Of a stretch of DNA of 45,273 nt, positions 34,358 to 43,950 are shown in pieces. The notes under the pieces were generated by a model that was given only the letters and a program-made list of their open reading frames with translations, was not told the origin of the DNA and made no database searches. The stretch comes from Conservatibacter flavescens. GTDB lineage: Bacteria; Pseudomonadota; Gammaproteobacteria; Enterobacterales; Pasteurellaceae. The position numbers and the translations under genes are program-made. The stretch is from the NCBI RefSeq assembly GCF_002795425.1, contig NZ_PHHA01000034.1, positions 1-45,273 on the forward strand. Reading direction: 5' to 3'. Positions within the stretch are counted from its first letter, which is position 1, and each line of letters opens with the position of its first letter.

Positions 34358-34900
34358 ATGAAAATCATTGAAACAAAAATTCCTGATGTAAAATTATTAG
34401 AGCCACAGGTGTTTGGTGATGAGCGTGGCTTTTTTATGGAAACATTCCGAGATGAATGGTTTAAACAGAATGTCGCAAACCGCACGTTTGTACAGGAAAA
34501 CCATTCTAAATCAGTGAAAGGCGTATTGCGAGGTTTACACTACCAAACGGAAAACACGCAAGGCAAACTCGTGCGTGTGGTTCAAGGGGCAGTATTTGAT
34601 GTCGCTGTGGATATGCGTGAAAGCTCTCCGACATTTGGACAATGGGTTGGTGAAATTCTATCTGCTGAAAATAAGCGTCAGCTTTGGGTGCCAGAAGGAT
34701 TTGCACACGGTTTCTATGTTTTAACCGACACGGCAGAATTTACGTATAAATGTACAGACTACTACAACCCAACAGCGGAACATTCATTAATTTGGAATGA
34801 TCCAACTGTCGGGATTGACTGGCATTTAGACGGAGAACCTAGCTTATCGGCAAAAGATTTAGCGGGTAAAACATTGAGTCAAGCGGTTAAGTTTAAGTAA
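34358..34900 (+). CDS. rmlC: dTDP-4-dehydrorhamnose 3,5-epimerase
   Basis: Third step of dTDP-L-rhamnose synthesis, a cupin-fold epimerase of 180 residues. The signature VLRGLHYQ, with the catalytic His near residue 61, and the later PEGFAHGFYVL are clear. It is separated from rmlD by the RelA/SpoT-like gene. A poor-consensus uptake-like ACCGCACGT lies near its start. The Wzm gene begins 11 bases after its stop. Confidence 0.97.
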   Translation: MKIIETKIPDVKLLEPQVFGDERGFFMETFRDEWFKQNVANRTFVQENHSKSVKGVLRGLHYQTENTQGKLVRVVQGAVFDVAVDMRESSPTFGQWVGEILSAENKRQLWVPEGFAHGFYVLTDTAEFTYKCTDYYNPTAEHSLIWNDPTVGIDWHLDGEPSLSAKDLAGKTLSQAVKFK

Positions 34901-34911
34901 AATCTAGCAAA

Positions 34912-35700
34912 ATGAAAACATCTAAGAAAGCAATTTCAGAATTTATTCAATATCGAGAATTGATAAAGCAACTCGTGCTAAAAGATATCAAACTGAAATA
35001 TCGCCGTAGCTATTTGGGATATATTTGGAGTATTTTAAATCCCTTATTAATGATGACTGTATTAGTAATCGTTTTTTCTAATTTATTTAGATTTGATATT
35101 CCTAATTTTGCAGTGTATTTACTTGCTGGGCAGGTTATATTTGGTTTTATGAGTGAAGCAACATCTTTAGCTACAGGATCTATTATTATGAATGCCCCTT
35201 TACTAAAGAAAACTTATGTACCGAAATATATTTTTACGTTATCAAAAGTAACAAGTGCCTTAGTTAATTTATTATTTTCTCTGATTGCTCTCGCTCTTGT
35301 TATGCTAATCACCCAAGTTCCATTAACCTGGAATATTCTGTGGCTACCAATAGTACTATTTGAAGTTTATATTTTTAGCTTAGGATTGAGTCTATTGCTT
35401 GCTACAGCATCTGTATTTTTCAGAGATATACAATATCTTTGGGGAGTATTTACATCTATCTGGATGTATTTAACACCGATTATTTATCCTGTATCCATTA
35501 TTTCTGAAGAATACCGCTGGTGGTATGATAATCTTAATCCTATGTATGGTTATATTCAGCAATTTAGAGAAATTGTTTTATATGGAACACCTCTTTCTTT
35601 AGAATTATTAGTACAAGGATCACTTACTGCCATTGTATTTCTAATAGTAGGTATGTGGTATTTTAATCGTAAGCAAGACCAATTTATTTTGTATATTTAG
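34912..35700 (+). CDS. wzm: Polysaccharide ABC exporter permease (Wzm)
   Basis: ABC-2 type inner-membrane permease that exports undecaprenyl-linked polysaccharide, 262 residues with six hydrophobic segments. The N-terminal amphipathic region ends with the typical RELIKQLVLKDIKLKYRRSY (residues 17-36), and WSILNPLLMM starts the first membrane span. It is paired with the ATPase gene that begins two bases after its stop. The pair defines an ABC-transporter-dependent, not Wzx/Wzy, export route. Confidence 0.93.
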   Translation: MKTSKKAISEFIQYRELIKQLVLKDIKLKYRRSYLGYIWSILNPLLMMTVLVIVFSNLFRFDIPNFAVYLLAGQVIFGFMSEATSLATGSIIMNAPLLKKTYVPKYIFTLSKVTSALVNLLFSLIALALVMLITQVPLTWNILWLPIVLFEVYIFSLGLSLLLATASVFFRDIQYLWGVFTSIWMYLTPIIYPVSIISEEYRWWYDNLNPMYGYIQQFREIVLYGTPLSLELLVQGSLTAIVFLIVGMWYFNRKQDQFILYI

Positions 35701-35702
35701 TT

Positions 35703-36443
35703 ATGAATCATGACATTATTATCGATGTAAGAAATGCTACCGTTCGTTTTAATAAGGCTTCTGAAAATATCAGTGGTTTGAAAGAATATGTTATCAAAAT
35801 GTTAAAGAGAGAGTTGATGTTTCAAGAGTTCTTAGCATTGCAAGATGTAACATTTCAAGTAAAACGTGGTGAATCTTGGGGGTTAATAGGTAAAAACGGT
35901 TCTGGCAAATCTACTTTATTGAAACTAATTTGTGGAATTTTGAAACCCTATAAGGGGACTGTAAAAGTGGCCGGTTCAATTTCTCCACTGATAGAGCTTG
36001 GTGCCGGATTTGATCCAGAACTTACTGCTCGTGAAAATATTTATCTCAATGGAGCAATTTTAGGTCATAGTAGGAAATTTATTGAAGAACATTTTAGTAG
36101 TATAGTCGAATTTGCAGAACTACAAGATTTCCTTGATACGCCTATCAAAAACTTTTCATCTGGTATGGCTGCTCGCTTAGGTTTTTCTATAGCGACAATA
36201 GCTAAGCCTGATATTTTAATTGTAGATGAAGTGCTTGCGGTCGGAGATTTTGCATTTCAGGAGAAATGTAAAAAAAGAATGGAAGAGTTATTACATGGTG
36301 GTACAACATTATTGTTTGTATCGCACTCTATTGAGCAGGTTAGGGCTCTATGCCAAAAGGCTATTTGGATAGAGAAAGGGAAAATAAAAGGTATTGGTGA
36401 AATAGATATTATTAGTAATCAATATATGCAAAGTATGCAATAA
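35703..36443 (+). CDS. wzt: Polysaccharide ABC exporter ATPase (Wzt, short form)
   Basis: Nucleotide-binding subunit of the exporter, 246 residues. Walker A GKNGSGKST is at 63-71, signature FSSGMAARL at 151-159 and Walker B ILIVDEVLAV at 171-180. It ends soon after the H-loop (SHS near 208), so it lacks the C-terminal carbohydrate-binding domain of the E. coli O9a/O8 Wzt. This predicts export coupled to synthesis without recognition of a terminal cap, as in Klebsiella O2a-type systems. Confidence 0.95.
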   Translation: MNHDIIIDVRNATVRFNKASENISGLKEYVIKMLKRELMFQEFLALQDVTFQVKRGESWGLIGKNGSGKSTLLKLICGILKPYKGTVKVAGSISPLIELGAGFDPELTARENIYLNGAILGHSRKFIEEHFSSIVEFAELQDFLDTPIKNFSSGMAARLGFSIATIAKPDILIVDEVLAVGDFAFQEKCKKRMEELLHGGTTLLFVSHSIEQVRALCQKAIWIEKGKIKGIGEIDIISNQYMQSMQ

Positions 36444-36461
36444 ATTATTTAAGGAAGAGTT

Positions 36462-37640
36462 ATGAGAAAATATATAGATATAGCTAAGGAAAAATTAAAA
36501 TTTGGGACGATGCTTTCTCTGCTATCAATAGAACGCTATAAAATGTATAGAGTTTCAAAGAAGTATAGAAAAGAGAATCCTAATGGTACAATTAGACTGC
36601 TCGATGATTTTTTAAATTTTGATTTATCTGTTCTGAATAATGAAAAGATTATTCTTTTTGTTATTTATGCTCCTAAATCAATTTTAATGTATGAACGTTA
36701 TTTTGAACTACTTGAAAAGTTAAATTATAAAATAATTACTATTTCTAATGGAAAGCTAGATAAATATTTTATAGACTCTTTTAAAGATCGGACTTTATTT
36801 ATGGCGGAAAGGCATAATATTGGACGTGACTTTGGTACTTATAAAGAATTTATCCAGTTATTAAAAACTAATAATATCCAGCCAAAAGAGATTATTATTT
36901 GTAATGACTCTATTTTTGCTAATTTAATAAAATCAGATAATCGTTTTATTGAATTTATGCAGAAGAATGAGCAGGAGGATTTTATTGGTGTAGCAGAATA
37001 TTTATGGCAACCAGGTTATCATGTGCAATCTTACTTTTTAAAGTTCTCTAACGATGTATTTAATGGTAAATATTTTTCTAAATTTTGGGAGGATTTTTTC
37101 ATTAGTGATGATAGACGTGCAAACATCCATAATGGAGAAATTAAACTATCTGAATCTATTCTGAAAGATGGTTTTAAACCAACTATATTTTTAGATACAG
37201 CAAATTTAATAGATACTATTGTGGATGATGAAGTTTTATTGCAAAAGTTTCTAATAGAAGTGTCGGGTAATCGTCATTTAGATCAACATTTAGTGGGTTC
37301 CTTAAAAAATTTACATCTAGCATTTTATGATAAAAAAACAACAAAACAACAAACGACTTATTATAAAGCATCATTAAAACAAGAAATATCACGTTTGATT
37401 CAACGTTATGGAATTATCGTAGTTGCTCCATTTTTTATTATTGATGAATTCGGCTTTCCATTCTTAAAGAGAGATTTAGTATATCGTCAGATTACTGATT
37501 GGATGTTAATTACTAACTATGCAAAGAATTTTGATCAAGAGCTATTATCTGAATATTTAAAAGATCAGCGTATTAGAAAACGTCCTTGGAATTTCTCAAG
37601 TTTGAAAGAGAAATTGATGTATAGTACAGGAATGAATTAA
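36462..37640 (+). CDS. RgpF-like rhamnan synthesis protein
   Basis: 392-residue protein of the rhamnan-synthesis F (RgpF) family, predicted to be a rhamnosyl- or related glycosyltransferase. Family-like motifs are RHNIGRDFGTYKEF near residues 116-129, IICNDSIFAN near 144-153 and QSYFLKFS near 188-195. No membrane segment is evident apart from mildly hydrophobic stretches. It follows wzt after 18 bases with AAGGAAG before its ATG. The coding region is markedly AT-rich compared with the rml genes. Exact linkage made is unknown. Confidence 0.8.
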   Translation: MRKYIDIAKEKLKFGTMLSLLSIERYKMYRVSKKYRKENPNGTIRLLDDFLNFDLSVLNNEKIILFVIYAPKSILMYERYFELLEKLNYKIITISNGKLDKYFIDSFKDRTLFMAERHNIGRDFGTYKEFIQLLKTNNIQPKEIIICNDSIFANLIKSDNRFIEFMQKNEQEDFIGVAEYLWQPGYHVQSYFLKFSNDVFNGKYFSKFWEDFFISDDRRANIHNGEIKLSESILKDGFKPTIFLDTANLIDTIVDDEVLLQKFLIEVSGNRHLDQHLVGSLKNLHLAFYDKKTTKQQTTYYKASLKQEISRLIQRYGIIVVAPFFIIDEFGFPFLKRDLVYRQITDWMLITNYAKNFDQELLSEYLKDQRIRKRPWNFSSLKEKLMYSTGMN

Positions 37641-37643
37641 CTC

Positions 37644-39383
37644 ATGCAAGAAAGTATATATAAAAAACTCAGTCTTTTAAAAGATCCATATTATATATTT
37701 ATTATTCTTCTTATTTTTATTAGATTATATTTGGGAGAAATTACAGGCTTTTGGTTTCCGTCAGATCAAGCATATGATGATGCTTTAATGATCCAATATG
37801 CTTTACCTAGCCATTATCAAAATATAGATCATACATCGCTTTTAAAAACAATGTCTTTCCCGATATTTTTAGATTTTGTGTATATATCTCAACTAAATTA
37901 TAGTTTAGTTCTTAGTATATTTTGGTGTATTTCTGCTTTAACTGTACTTAATCTTATACTTAAATTAAATCAGAATAAATTTATAGCTTTACTTGCTTTT
38001 ATATATTTCTTGTTTTTACCAACGGCATTTGAAATATGGATGGGAACTAGGCTGTATAGAAACTCTATTATTGCTCCATTTACTATTATGAGTTTCTCTT
38101 TTATACTATGGAATGTTTTTTCTGCTATGTTGAACAGAAATCAAAAATTATTTTCAGTGGTCATATATAGCTTAGTTTTCTCATTTACATTCTATATAAA
38201 AGAAGATGGTGTTTGGCTATTAGCTTGTTTAGTAAGTTCTATAATATTATGCTTACTTATTTATATATATAAATATATAAAAGGATATTTTTCTAAAAAA
38301 ATATTTTTTTCTAAATTAATATTGCTAATTATGCCTCTACTTGTATATCAAGTAATTACAGTTACTTATAAATCTGTAAACCAACATTTTTTTGGTGTAT
38401 ATGCAATTGAAACTAGAAATGGGGGTGAGCTTGGTAGATTCACAAAAAATATATATAAAATAAAATCTGATAATAGAACATCTATACATTGGGCCCCTGC
38501 TGACTCTATTGATAAAGCATTTAATGTCTCTCCTACATTCCAAAAACATTTAGAGCTTAGAAATAAAATTATTCATACTCCTTGGTTTGGCGGAGATGCA
38601 TACGTAAACCCTATTAAAGGAGATTTTTTAACTTGGGTATTAAGAACTGCTCTGGTAGAGGCTAATGTATGGACTTCAGAAAAGGATGTGGATACATTAT
38701 TTAAACAAATTAATTCTGAAGTTGAAAAGGCTTTTGAAGAAGGAATTCTAGAAAAAGAGACTAAATTCCAATTGGTATCCTCTACGGGAGGAAAGTCTAT
38801 AGATGAAATCAAAAACCTTTGGAAGATAATGCGAAAAGGATATCAGGGAAGCATTTTACTTCACAATTATTCAGCTGGGAGTCAACCTGCTGGAAATATT
38901 TTAAATATGGAAATAGCCGATCTTGCGTCAAGACTTACTCATACAGAGTATTTAACTAATTATGAAATTATGCAAGATAGCTTTGTGAATAGTGAGCTAG
39001 CAAATAAATGGATAAATTTTATCTTTTCTATTTATAAGAAAATGAACGTTTTCTGTATATTGCTTTGTATAGCTGTCATATCGTATTGCTTTTTATCATT
39101 TATATTTAACTTTAATTTTATAAAAGATAATATAAAAAGAAATAAAATGGTATTTTTATACTGTGCAACAACATTAGCATTTATACTATTGAGTTTTGTA
39201 TATACGTTTGCAATTGCTTGGTTCTCTGAGTTTATATTTACTGATGGAATCAATATGACGGTACTTAATTTTTATAATGTTGCAAACTCGGTATTATTAG
39301 GATTTGCATATATATTTGCAATGTTAACAGCAAAAGAATTATTTAGTTTAAATAAAACTTATAGGAGTTTATATGAAATATAG
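37644..39383 (+). CDS. Multi-spanning membrane protein, probable GT-C-type glycosyltransferase
   Basis: 579 residues with about ten hydrophobic segments, and one large soluble loop around residues 260-450. After the first span, the sequence SDQAYDDALM (residues 39-48) places acidic residues in the first periplasmic loop, as in GT-C enzymes that use lipid-linked sugars. It is immediately upstream of a GtrB-like gene (11-base overlap) and gtrA, the usual partners of serotype-converting Gtr transferases. I recognise no closer homologue. Function as the sugar- and acceptor-specific transferase is inference. Very AT-rich. Confidence 0.6.
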   Translation: MQESIYKKLSLLKDPYYIFIILLIFIRLYLGEITGFWFPSDQAYDDALMIQYALPSHYQNIDHTSLLKTMSFPIFLDFVYISQLNYSLVLSIFWCISALTVLNLILKLNQNKFIALLAFIYFLFLPTAFEIWMGTRLYRNSIIAPFTIMSFSFILWNVFSAMLNRNQKLFSVVIYSLVFSFTFYIKEDGVWLLACLVSSIILCLLIYIYKYIKGYFSKKIFFSKLILLIMPLLVYQVITVTYKSVNQHFFGVYAIETRNGGELGRFTKNIYKIKSDNRTSIHWAPADSIDKAFNVSPTFQKHLELRNKIIHTPWFGGDAYVNPIKGDFLTWVLRTALVEANVWTSEKDVDTLFKQINSEVEKAFEEGILEKETKFQLVSSTGGKSIDEIKNLWKIMRKGYQGSILLHNYSAGSQPAGNILNMEIADLASRLTHTEYLTNYEIMQDSFVNSELANKWINFIFSIYKKMNVFCILLCIAVISYCFLSFIFNFNFIKDNIKRNKMVFLYCATTLAFILLSFVYTFAIAWFSEFIFTDGINMTVLNFYNVANSVLLGFAYIFAMLTAKELFSLNKTYRSLYEI

Positions 39384-40311
39384 AGATAAAAAAGTAGCAC
39401 TTATAGTACCTTGTTATAATGAGGAAGTTACTATTTACAATGTGGTGACATCTTTCAAGCAAGTAATGCCTGAAATTGAGGCTTATGTGTTTGATAATAA
39501 TTCTAAAGATAATACTGTTACTGAGGCCATAAGAAGTGGAGCAAAAGTAATTAGTGTAAAACATAAAGGTAAAGGAAATGTAGTTCGTCGTATGTTTGCT
39601 GACGTTGATGCTGATATTTATGTAATGGTTGATGGGGATAATACTTATGAAGCAGAGGCTGTACATAAATTGGTTGATAAACTGATTGATGAAAATCTTG
39701 ATATGGTAGTTGGCTGTCGTGAGGTAGATCCTGAAATTGCAAAATTAGCATATCGCCCAGGTCATCAATTTGGTAATAAGATGTTGACAGGTAGTGTTAG
39801 TCAAATTTTTGGAGGAGAGTTCACCGATATGCTTTCTGGATATCGAGCATTTTCTCGTCGCTATGCAAAATCTTTCCCTGCTCTAGCTCAAGGATTTGAA
39901 ACAGAAACGGAATTGACAGTGCATGCTTTAGAGCTGCGTATGCCTTATGGTGAAGTCATGACTAAATATATTGATCGCCCAGAAGGTTCAGAAAGTAAAT
40001 TATCTACCTATAAAGATGGTATTCGTATTCTTTATACAATTATTAAATTATTTATGCGCGAAAAACCATTAGCCTTTTTCAGTCTAATTGGTGGACTATG
40101 TGCGCTATTTTCTATTTTACTAGGAATCCCATTATTTAGTGAATATTTTGCAACTGGGCTTGTTCCACGTTTACCAACAGCAATTCTTTCCTCTGCTTTA
40201 ATGATGATTGCAATATTTTCTATTTTTACAGGATTAATTTTAGATAGTACTACAATTACTCGTCATGAGATTAAGCGTTTATCTTATCTAAATATTAAAG
40301 ATAATGAATAA
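39373..40311 (+). CDS. GtrB-like polyprenyl-phosphate glycosyltransferase (GT2)
   Basis: 312-residue GT2 enzyme of the dolichol-phosphate-mannose-synthase/GtrB type, which moves a sugar from a nucleotide donor to undecaprenyl phosphate on the cytoplasmic face. Motifs are VPCYNEE (residues 14-20), DNNSKDNT (41-48) and the metal-binding VDGDNTY (87-93). Two C-terminal hydrophobic segments (about 229-252 and 262-290) anchor it. AGGAG precedes the start. It overlaps the upstream GT-C-like gene by 11 bases and gtrA by eight bases, indicating a coupled trio. Confidence 0.85.
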   Translation: MKYRDKKVALIVPCYNEEVTIYNVVTSFKQVMPEIEAYVFDNNSKDNTVTEAIRSGAKVISVKHKGKGNVVRRMFADVDADIYVMVDGDNTYEAEAVHKLVDKLIDENLDMVVGCREVDPEIAKLAYRPGHQFGNKMLTGSVSQIFGGEFTDMLSGYRAFSRRYAKSFPALAQGFETETELTVHALELRMPYGEVMTKYIDRPEGSESKLSTYKDGIRILYTIIKLFMREKPLAFFSLIGGLCALFSILLGIPLFSEYFATGLVPRLPTAILSSALMMIAIFSIFTGLILDSTTITRHEIKRLSYLNIKDNE

Positions 40312-40705
40312 AAGTACAATTAAACAGATTTTATTTTTTGGTTTTATTGGTGGTGTTGGCTTTGTGGTTGATACCACCATACTCTACTTATTAAAAGATA
40401 ATTTTGGCTTATATATTTCTCGCCTAGTATCTTTTATATGTGCTGTTTTTGTAACTTGGATTTTAAATCGAAATATTACATTTAAAGCACAGCGGAGGAC
40501 AAATAAATTTTATGAGTTCTTATATTATTTGTGGTGTATGATTTTTGGTGGTATGGCAAATTTATTAACTTATTATTTATTAGTAAGTTATGTGATAACT
40601 GTACTTAATTATCCGATAGTTGGCGTAGCTGCTGGTAGCATTGCTGGCATGGTAATTAACTTTATATCATCAAAATTCTTAGTATTTAATAATGAAAAAA
40701 CTTAA
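40304..40705 (+). CDS. gtrA: GtrA-family membrane protein (lipid-linked sugar flippase)
   Basis: 133-residue protein with four predicted membrane spans. Conserved N-terminal FGFIGGVGFVVDTTILYLL (residues 12-30) is typical of GtrA/DPMS3. Family members are thought to flip undecaprenyl-phosphate sugars to the periplasm. It overlaps the GtrB-like gene by eight bases and the next GT2 gene by 14 bases. With the GT-C-like gene it completes a three-part decoration module. Confidence 0.85.
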   Translation: MNKSTIKQILFFGFIGGVGFVVDTTILYLLKDNFGLYISRLVSFICAVFVTWILNRNITFKAQRRTNKFYEFLYYLWCMIFGGMANLLTYYLLVSYVITVLNYPIVGVAAGSIAGMVINFISSKFLVFNNEKT

Positions 40706-41561
40706 TTATGATGTAATTTTGTGTACATATAATGGCTCAAAATACGTTCAGCAGCAACTAGAAAGTATTTTAAAACAAAATATATTACCTAAAAAAATTA
40801 TTATTTCAGATGATTTTTCGAAAGATAATACACTAGAACTGATAGAGAATATTTTCTTGTCGTATAGTTTTTCTTGTTATGAAATTGTTTCTGGATTACA
40901 AAAAGGTGCAAAATATAATTTTCTTTCTGCGTTAAAGTATGCTAAAGAAGATTATACTTTTTTCTCTGATCAAGACGATATTTGGCACCCAAATAAGATA
41001 GGGATATTTAGTCAATACTTACAATCTACGAAAACAGCATTACTAGTATTTAGTGATAGCCGAATAATTAATAATAAGAATTATGTGATTTCAGATAGTT
41101 TTTTTGATTATCAAGGCTTAACAGCTCGAGTGTTTGAAGATGATTCTATCCTATTTAAAAACTGTGTACAAGGAGCAGCAAGTTGTGTGAATCGTTCTAT
41201 GAGAGAGCTTGTTCTAAAATCGCTTGATTTAGTAGATTGGGATCATCTTTATATGCATGATTGGTGGATTGCATTATTAGCAAAATATTATGGAGAAGCA
41301 ATATTTATTCCACAGCCATTGATTGATTATCGTCAGCATTCTAATAATCAAATAGGTGCATTTGATAGAAAGAAGAGGTGGCTTGTCTACTTTACTAATT
41401 TGTCAGTGTTTATTCATAATTTTAGACTGGCAATTTTACAAAAAAAATCGCTAGATTCATTTGATTTATTAGTATGTGGAAATTTACCTAAGAATAAATT
41501 TAGACAGTATAAGTTCGTTTCTAAATTAAAGAGAATCTTAATAAGGTTGATGAGTCTTTAG
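40692..41561 (+). CDS. Family 2 glycosyltransferase, probable rhamnosyltransferase
   Basis: 289-residue cytosolic GT2 enzyme. The nucleotide-binding start is DVILCTYNGSKYVQQQLESI (residues 6-25), with ISDDFSKDNT at 38-47 and the donor-site FFSDQDDIWHP near 95-105. The late LIDYRQHSNNQIGA (near 215-228) is typical of RgpB-type rhamnosyltransferases. Its start lies inside gtrA (14-base overlap). With rml genes in the operon, L-rhamnose is the likely donor sugar, by inference. A 57-base gap follows before the next gene. Confidence 0.82.
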   Translation: MKKLNYDVILCTYNGSKYVQQQLESILKQNILPKKIIISDDFSKDNTLELIENIFLSYSFSCYEIVSGLQKGAKYNFLSALKYAKEDYTFFSDQDDIWHPNKIGIFSQYLQSTKTALLVFSDSRIINNKNYVISDSFFDYQGLTARVFEDDSILFKNCVQGAASCVNRSMRELVLKSLDLVDWDHLYMHDWWIALLAKYYGEAIFIPQPLIDYRQHSNNQIGAFDRKKRWLVYFTNLSVFIHNFRLAILQKKSLDSFDLLVCGNLPKNKFRQYKFVSKLKRILIRLMSL

Positions 41562-41618
41562 GCTTTTTTATTTGATGATAAACTAGATTGTACAAATATA
41601 AGTGGATTATAAAGAATA

Positions 41619-42551
41619 ATGCAATTAATTCAAACCATACTAATTATCCCCACCTACAATGCTGGAGAGTTAGGCAGAACGTGTTTTAAGCATATTTTAG
41701 CACAAAGCGTTAAGCCAAGTGTTGTTGTAATTGATTCTGGCTCAACAGATGATACGGTAATATGGGCAAAGCGATCGGGGTTTGATGTCTATTCAATTGA
41801 TAAACAAACATTTAATCACGGTGGTACGCGTAATCAAGCGGTTAAGTTTGCAGGAAAAAGTGCAGAAATTCTTATCTTTATGACACAGGATGCAATTTTA
41901 GCGGATACTAATGCCATAGAAAAATTACTTAAACCCTTTGAAGATAAAGATGTTGCCGCCGTTTGTGGTCGCCAATTACCCCATAGTAATGCAACACCTT
42001 TAGCGGCTCATGCGCGTCTTTTTAATTATCCTGCAAAGTCGAGTGTGAAATCTCAACAGGATATTGCCGAGTTAGGCATAAAATGTGCTTTTATGTCGAA
42101 CTCTTTTGCTGCATATCGCCGATCTGTGTTTGAAGAGTTAGGTGGTTTCCCTGATAATACTATTCTAGCAGAGGATATGTATCTAACGGCCAAAATGATT
42201 TTAGCGGGTTATAAGGTTGCTTATTGTGCTGAGGCTTGCGTTTACCATTCCCATAATTATACCTTGACGCAAGAATTTAAACGTTATTTTGATACAGGGG
42301 TTTTTCAATCTCAAAATTATTGGCTTCGACAAAAATTTGGTAGACTTAATGGAGAGGGCACACGTTTTGTTCTTTCAGAATGTAAATATTTGTGGAATAA
42401 TAAGAGACTGTGGTTATTTCGAGCGGTCGGAATGACTTTTGCTAAATATTTTGGTTTTAAGTTGGGATTCTATTATCAATATTTCCCAATGAGTTTAAAT
42501 AAAAAATTGAGTATGCATAAAACTTATTGGACCAAATTAAATGATAAATAA
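41619..42551 (+). CDS. Family 2 glycosyltransferase, rhamnosyltransferase-like
   Basis: 310-residue GT2 enzyme resembling RfbF/WbbL-type rhamnosyltransferases. Visible motifs are IIPTYNAGE (residues 9-17), DSGSTDDT (39-46), the rhamnosyltransferase-type FNHGGTRNQ (66-74), TQDA near 90 and LAEDMYL near 186. It lacks a strong ribosome-binding site. Its end overlaps the start of wbaP by 11 bases. It may add the second sugar to the WbaP product. Confidence 0.85.
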   Translation: MQLIQTILIIPTYNAGELGRTCFKHILAQSVKPSVVVIDSGSTDDTVIWAKRSGFDVYSIDKQTFNHGGTRNQAVKFAGKSAEILIFMTQDAILADTNAIEKLLKPFEDKDVAAVCGRQLPHSNATPLAAHARLFNYPAKSSVKSQQDIAELGIKCAFMSNSFAAYRRSVFEELGGFPDNTILAEDMYLTAKMILAGYKVAYCAEACVYHSHNYTLTQEFKRYFDTGVFQSQNYWLRQKFGRLNGEGTRFVLSECKYLWNNKRLWLFRAVGMTFAKYFGFKLGFYYQYFPMSLNKKLSMHKTYWTKLNDK

Positions 42552-43950
42552 TAAGATTATTACAAAATTTATTCTTATTTTTTCGGACTTGTTTGTCTTT
42601 AGTTTTTCGATTTTCTTTGCTTATTATATTTCTACACCTGATGATTTTTCATTAGATATTAATGAAATAACAAATTCCATTATTCGGTTAAGTTTATTTC
42701 TATTTTGTGTAGGAGTTGCTGTTTTATGGTTTTGGACGATAAAGAGGCATTATACTTATCGTAAACCCTTTTGGGACGAATTATATGATATTTATACGGT
42801 ACTCATCAAAGTTGCATTATTAAATCTGTCTTTACTGGTATTAACCTACTCAAATTTATCAGTAGCAACGTGGTATTATGTTTGGGGGATTGTTATCTTT
42901 CTATCCCCTTTGGGGCGTATCTTTGCTAAGTATTTTTTAAATTACTTGGGGGTATGGGAGCTTGATTGCGTTATGATTGGTAAGTCTGATAATGCACGAT
43001 CAGCTTTTCAGGCTTTAGCTACAGATAAAAGTTTAGGTTATAAAGTTAAGGTGTTTGTTGATCCTCGAGACGATATGGTCTTTATTGATCCTAAACAAGG
43101 ATATGTTCCTATTGATGTTTTTTTAGAAAGTATTCATTGTTATCAAAAAGTTTTCATTGCATTAGAAAAAAATCAAGATGATATGCTAGAAGAATGGGTG
43201 ATGAAATTGAATCGTTTAGGATACCGAGATATATCAGTTATACCTTCTTTAGGAGGGGTACCTCTATATGGAGCGGAGATTTCTCATATTTTTAGTCATG
43301 AGGCAATTTTATTACGTTTGCATAATAATCTTGCAAAACGCTCTTCTCGATTTGTTAAACGAACATTTGATATAGTGGTTTCTGGAATGTTACTGGTATT
43401 GTTTATGCCATTATTTATATATCTATCTTGGAAAATAAGGCGAGATGGTGGTAGTGCAACTTATAGTCAAGTACGTATTGGCCGTAATGGTAAACCTTTT
43501 TATTGTTACAAATTTAGAACCATGGTGATGAACTCTAACGAAATATTACAAAAATTACTGCAATCTGATGTGGATATACGTTATGAGTGGGAAAGAACAT
43601 ATAAATTAAAAAATGATCCTAGAGTTACACCAATTGGTTGTTTTTTACGTAAAACTAGCCTAGATGAATTACCTCAATTGTGGAACGTATTAAAGGGGGA
43701 CATGAGTTTAATTGGCCCAAGACCAGTAGTTCGTTCTGAATTACGTTTTTATGAGGAAAATATTACCTATTATTATATGGTTAGGCCAGGACTATCAGGA
43801 TTATGGCAAGTGAGTGGACGTAGTGATACTAGTTATGAAAAGAGAGTTTACCTTGACGCTTGGTACGTCAAAAATTGGTCACTATGGAATGATATAATTA
43901 TTTTATATAAAACGGCTAAAGTTGTATTAATGCGAAAAGGAGCATATTAG
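42541..43950 (+). CDS. wbaP: Undecaprenyl-phosphate sugar phosphotransferase (WbaP family)
   Basis: Inner-membrane initiating enzyme that transfers a hexose-1-phosphate, usually galactose, to undecaprenyl phosphate. The 469-residue protein has four N-terminal spans (about 10-28, 46-62, 85-104, 110-128), a central Rossmann-like region and a C-terminal catalytic domain from about 275. That domain carries [37 protein letters not shown]-type elements and [12 protein letters not shown]. This matches Salmonella WbaP (476) and H. influenzae HI0872. It is found near the 3' end of the cluster although it acts first. The next gene overlaps its stop by one base. Confidence 0.92.
   Translation: MINNKIITKFILIFSDLFVFSFSIFFAYYISTPDDFSLDINEITNSIIRLSLFLFCVGVAVLWFWTIKRHYTYRKPFWDELYDIYTVLIKVALLNLSLLVLTYSNLSVATWYYVWGIVIFLSPLGRIFAKYFLNYLGVWELDCVMIGKSDNARSAFQALATDKSLGYKVKVFVDPRDDMVFIDPKQGYVPIDVFLESIHCYQKVFIALEKNQDDMLEEWVMKLNRLGYRDISVIPSLGGVPLYGAEISHIFSHEAILLRLHNNLAKRSSRFVKRTFDIVVSGMLLVLFMPLFIYLSWKIRRDGGSATYSQVRIGRNGKPFYCYKFRTMVMNSNEILQKLLQSDVDIRYEWERTYKLKNDPRVTPIGCFLRKTSLDELPQLWNVLKGDMSLIGPRPVVRSELRFYEENITYYYMVRPGLSGLWQVSGRSDTSYEKRVYLDAWYVKNWSLWNDIIILYKTAKVVLMRKGAY

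Noticed and set aside
34876-34890. CAAGCGGT sequences at the rmlC end (and near 41836) as Actinobacillus-type uptake signals
   Set aside because: Only the inner 8 bases agree, both fall in a coding context (QAVK), and two instances are not more than chance.
39343-39666. 107-codon minus-strand frame over the GtrB-like start
   Set aside because: It is antisense to a clear glycosyltransferase, and its Ile/Tyr/Asn-rich translation reflects AT-rich DNA.
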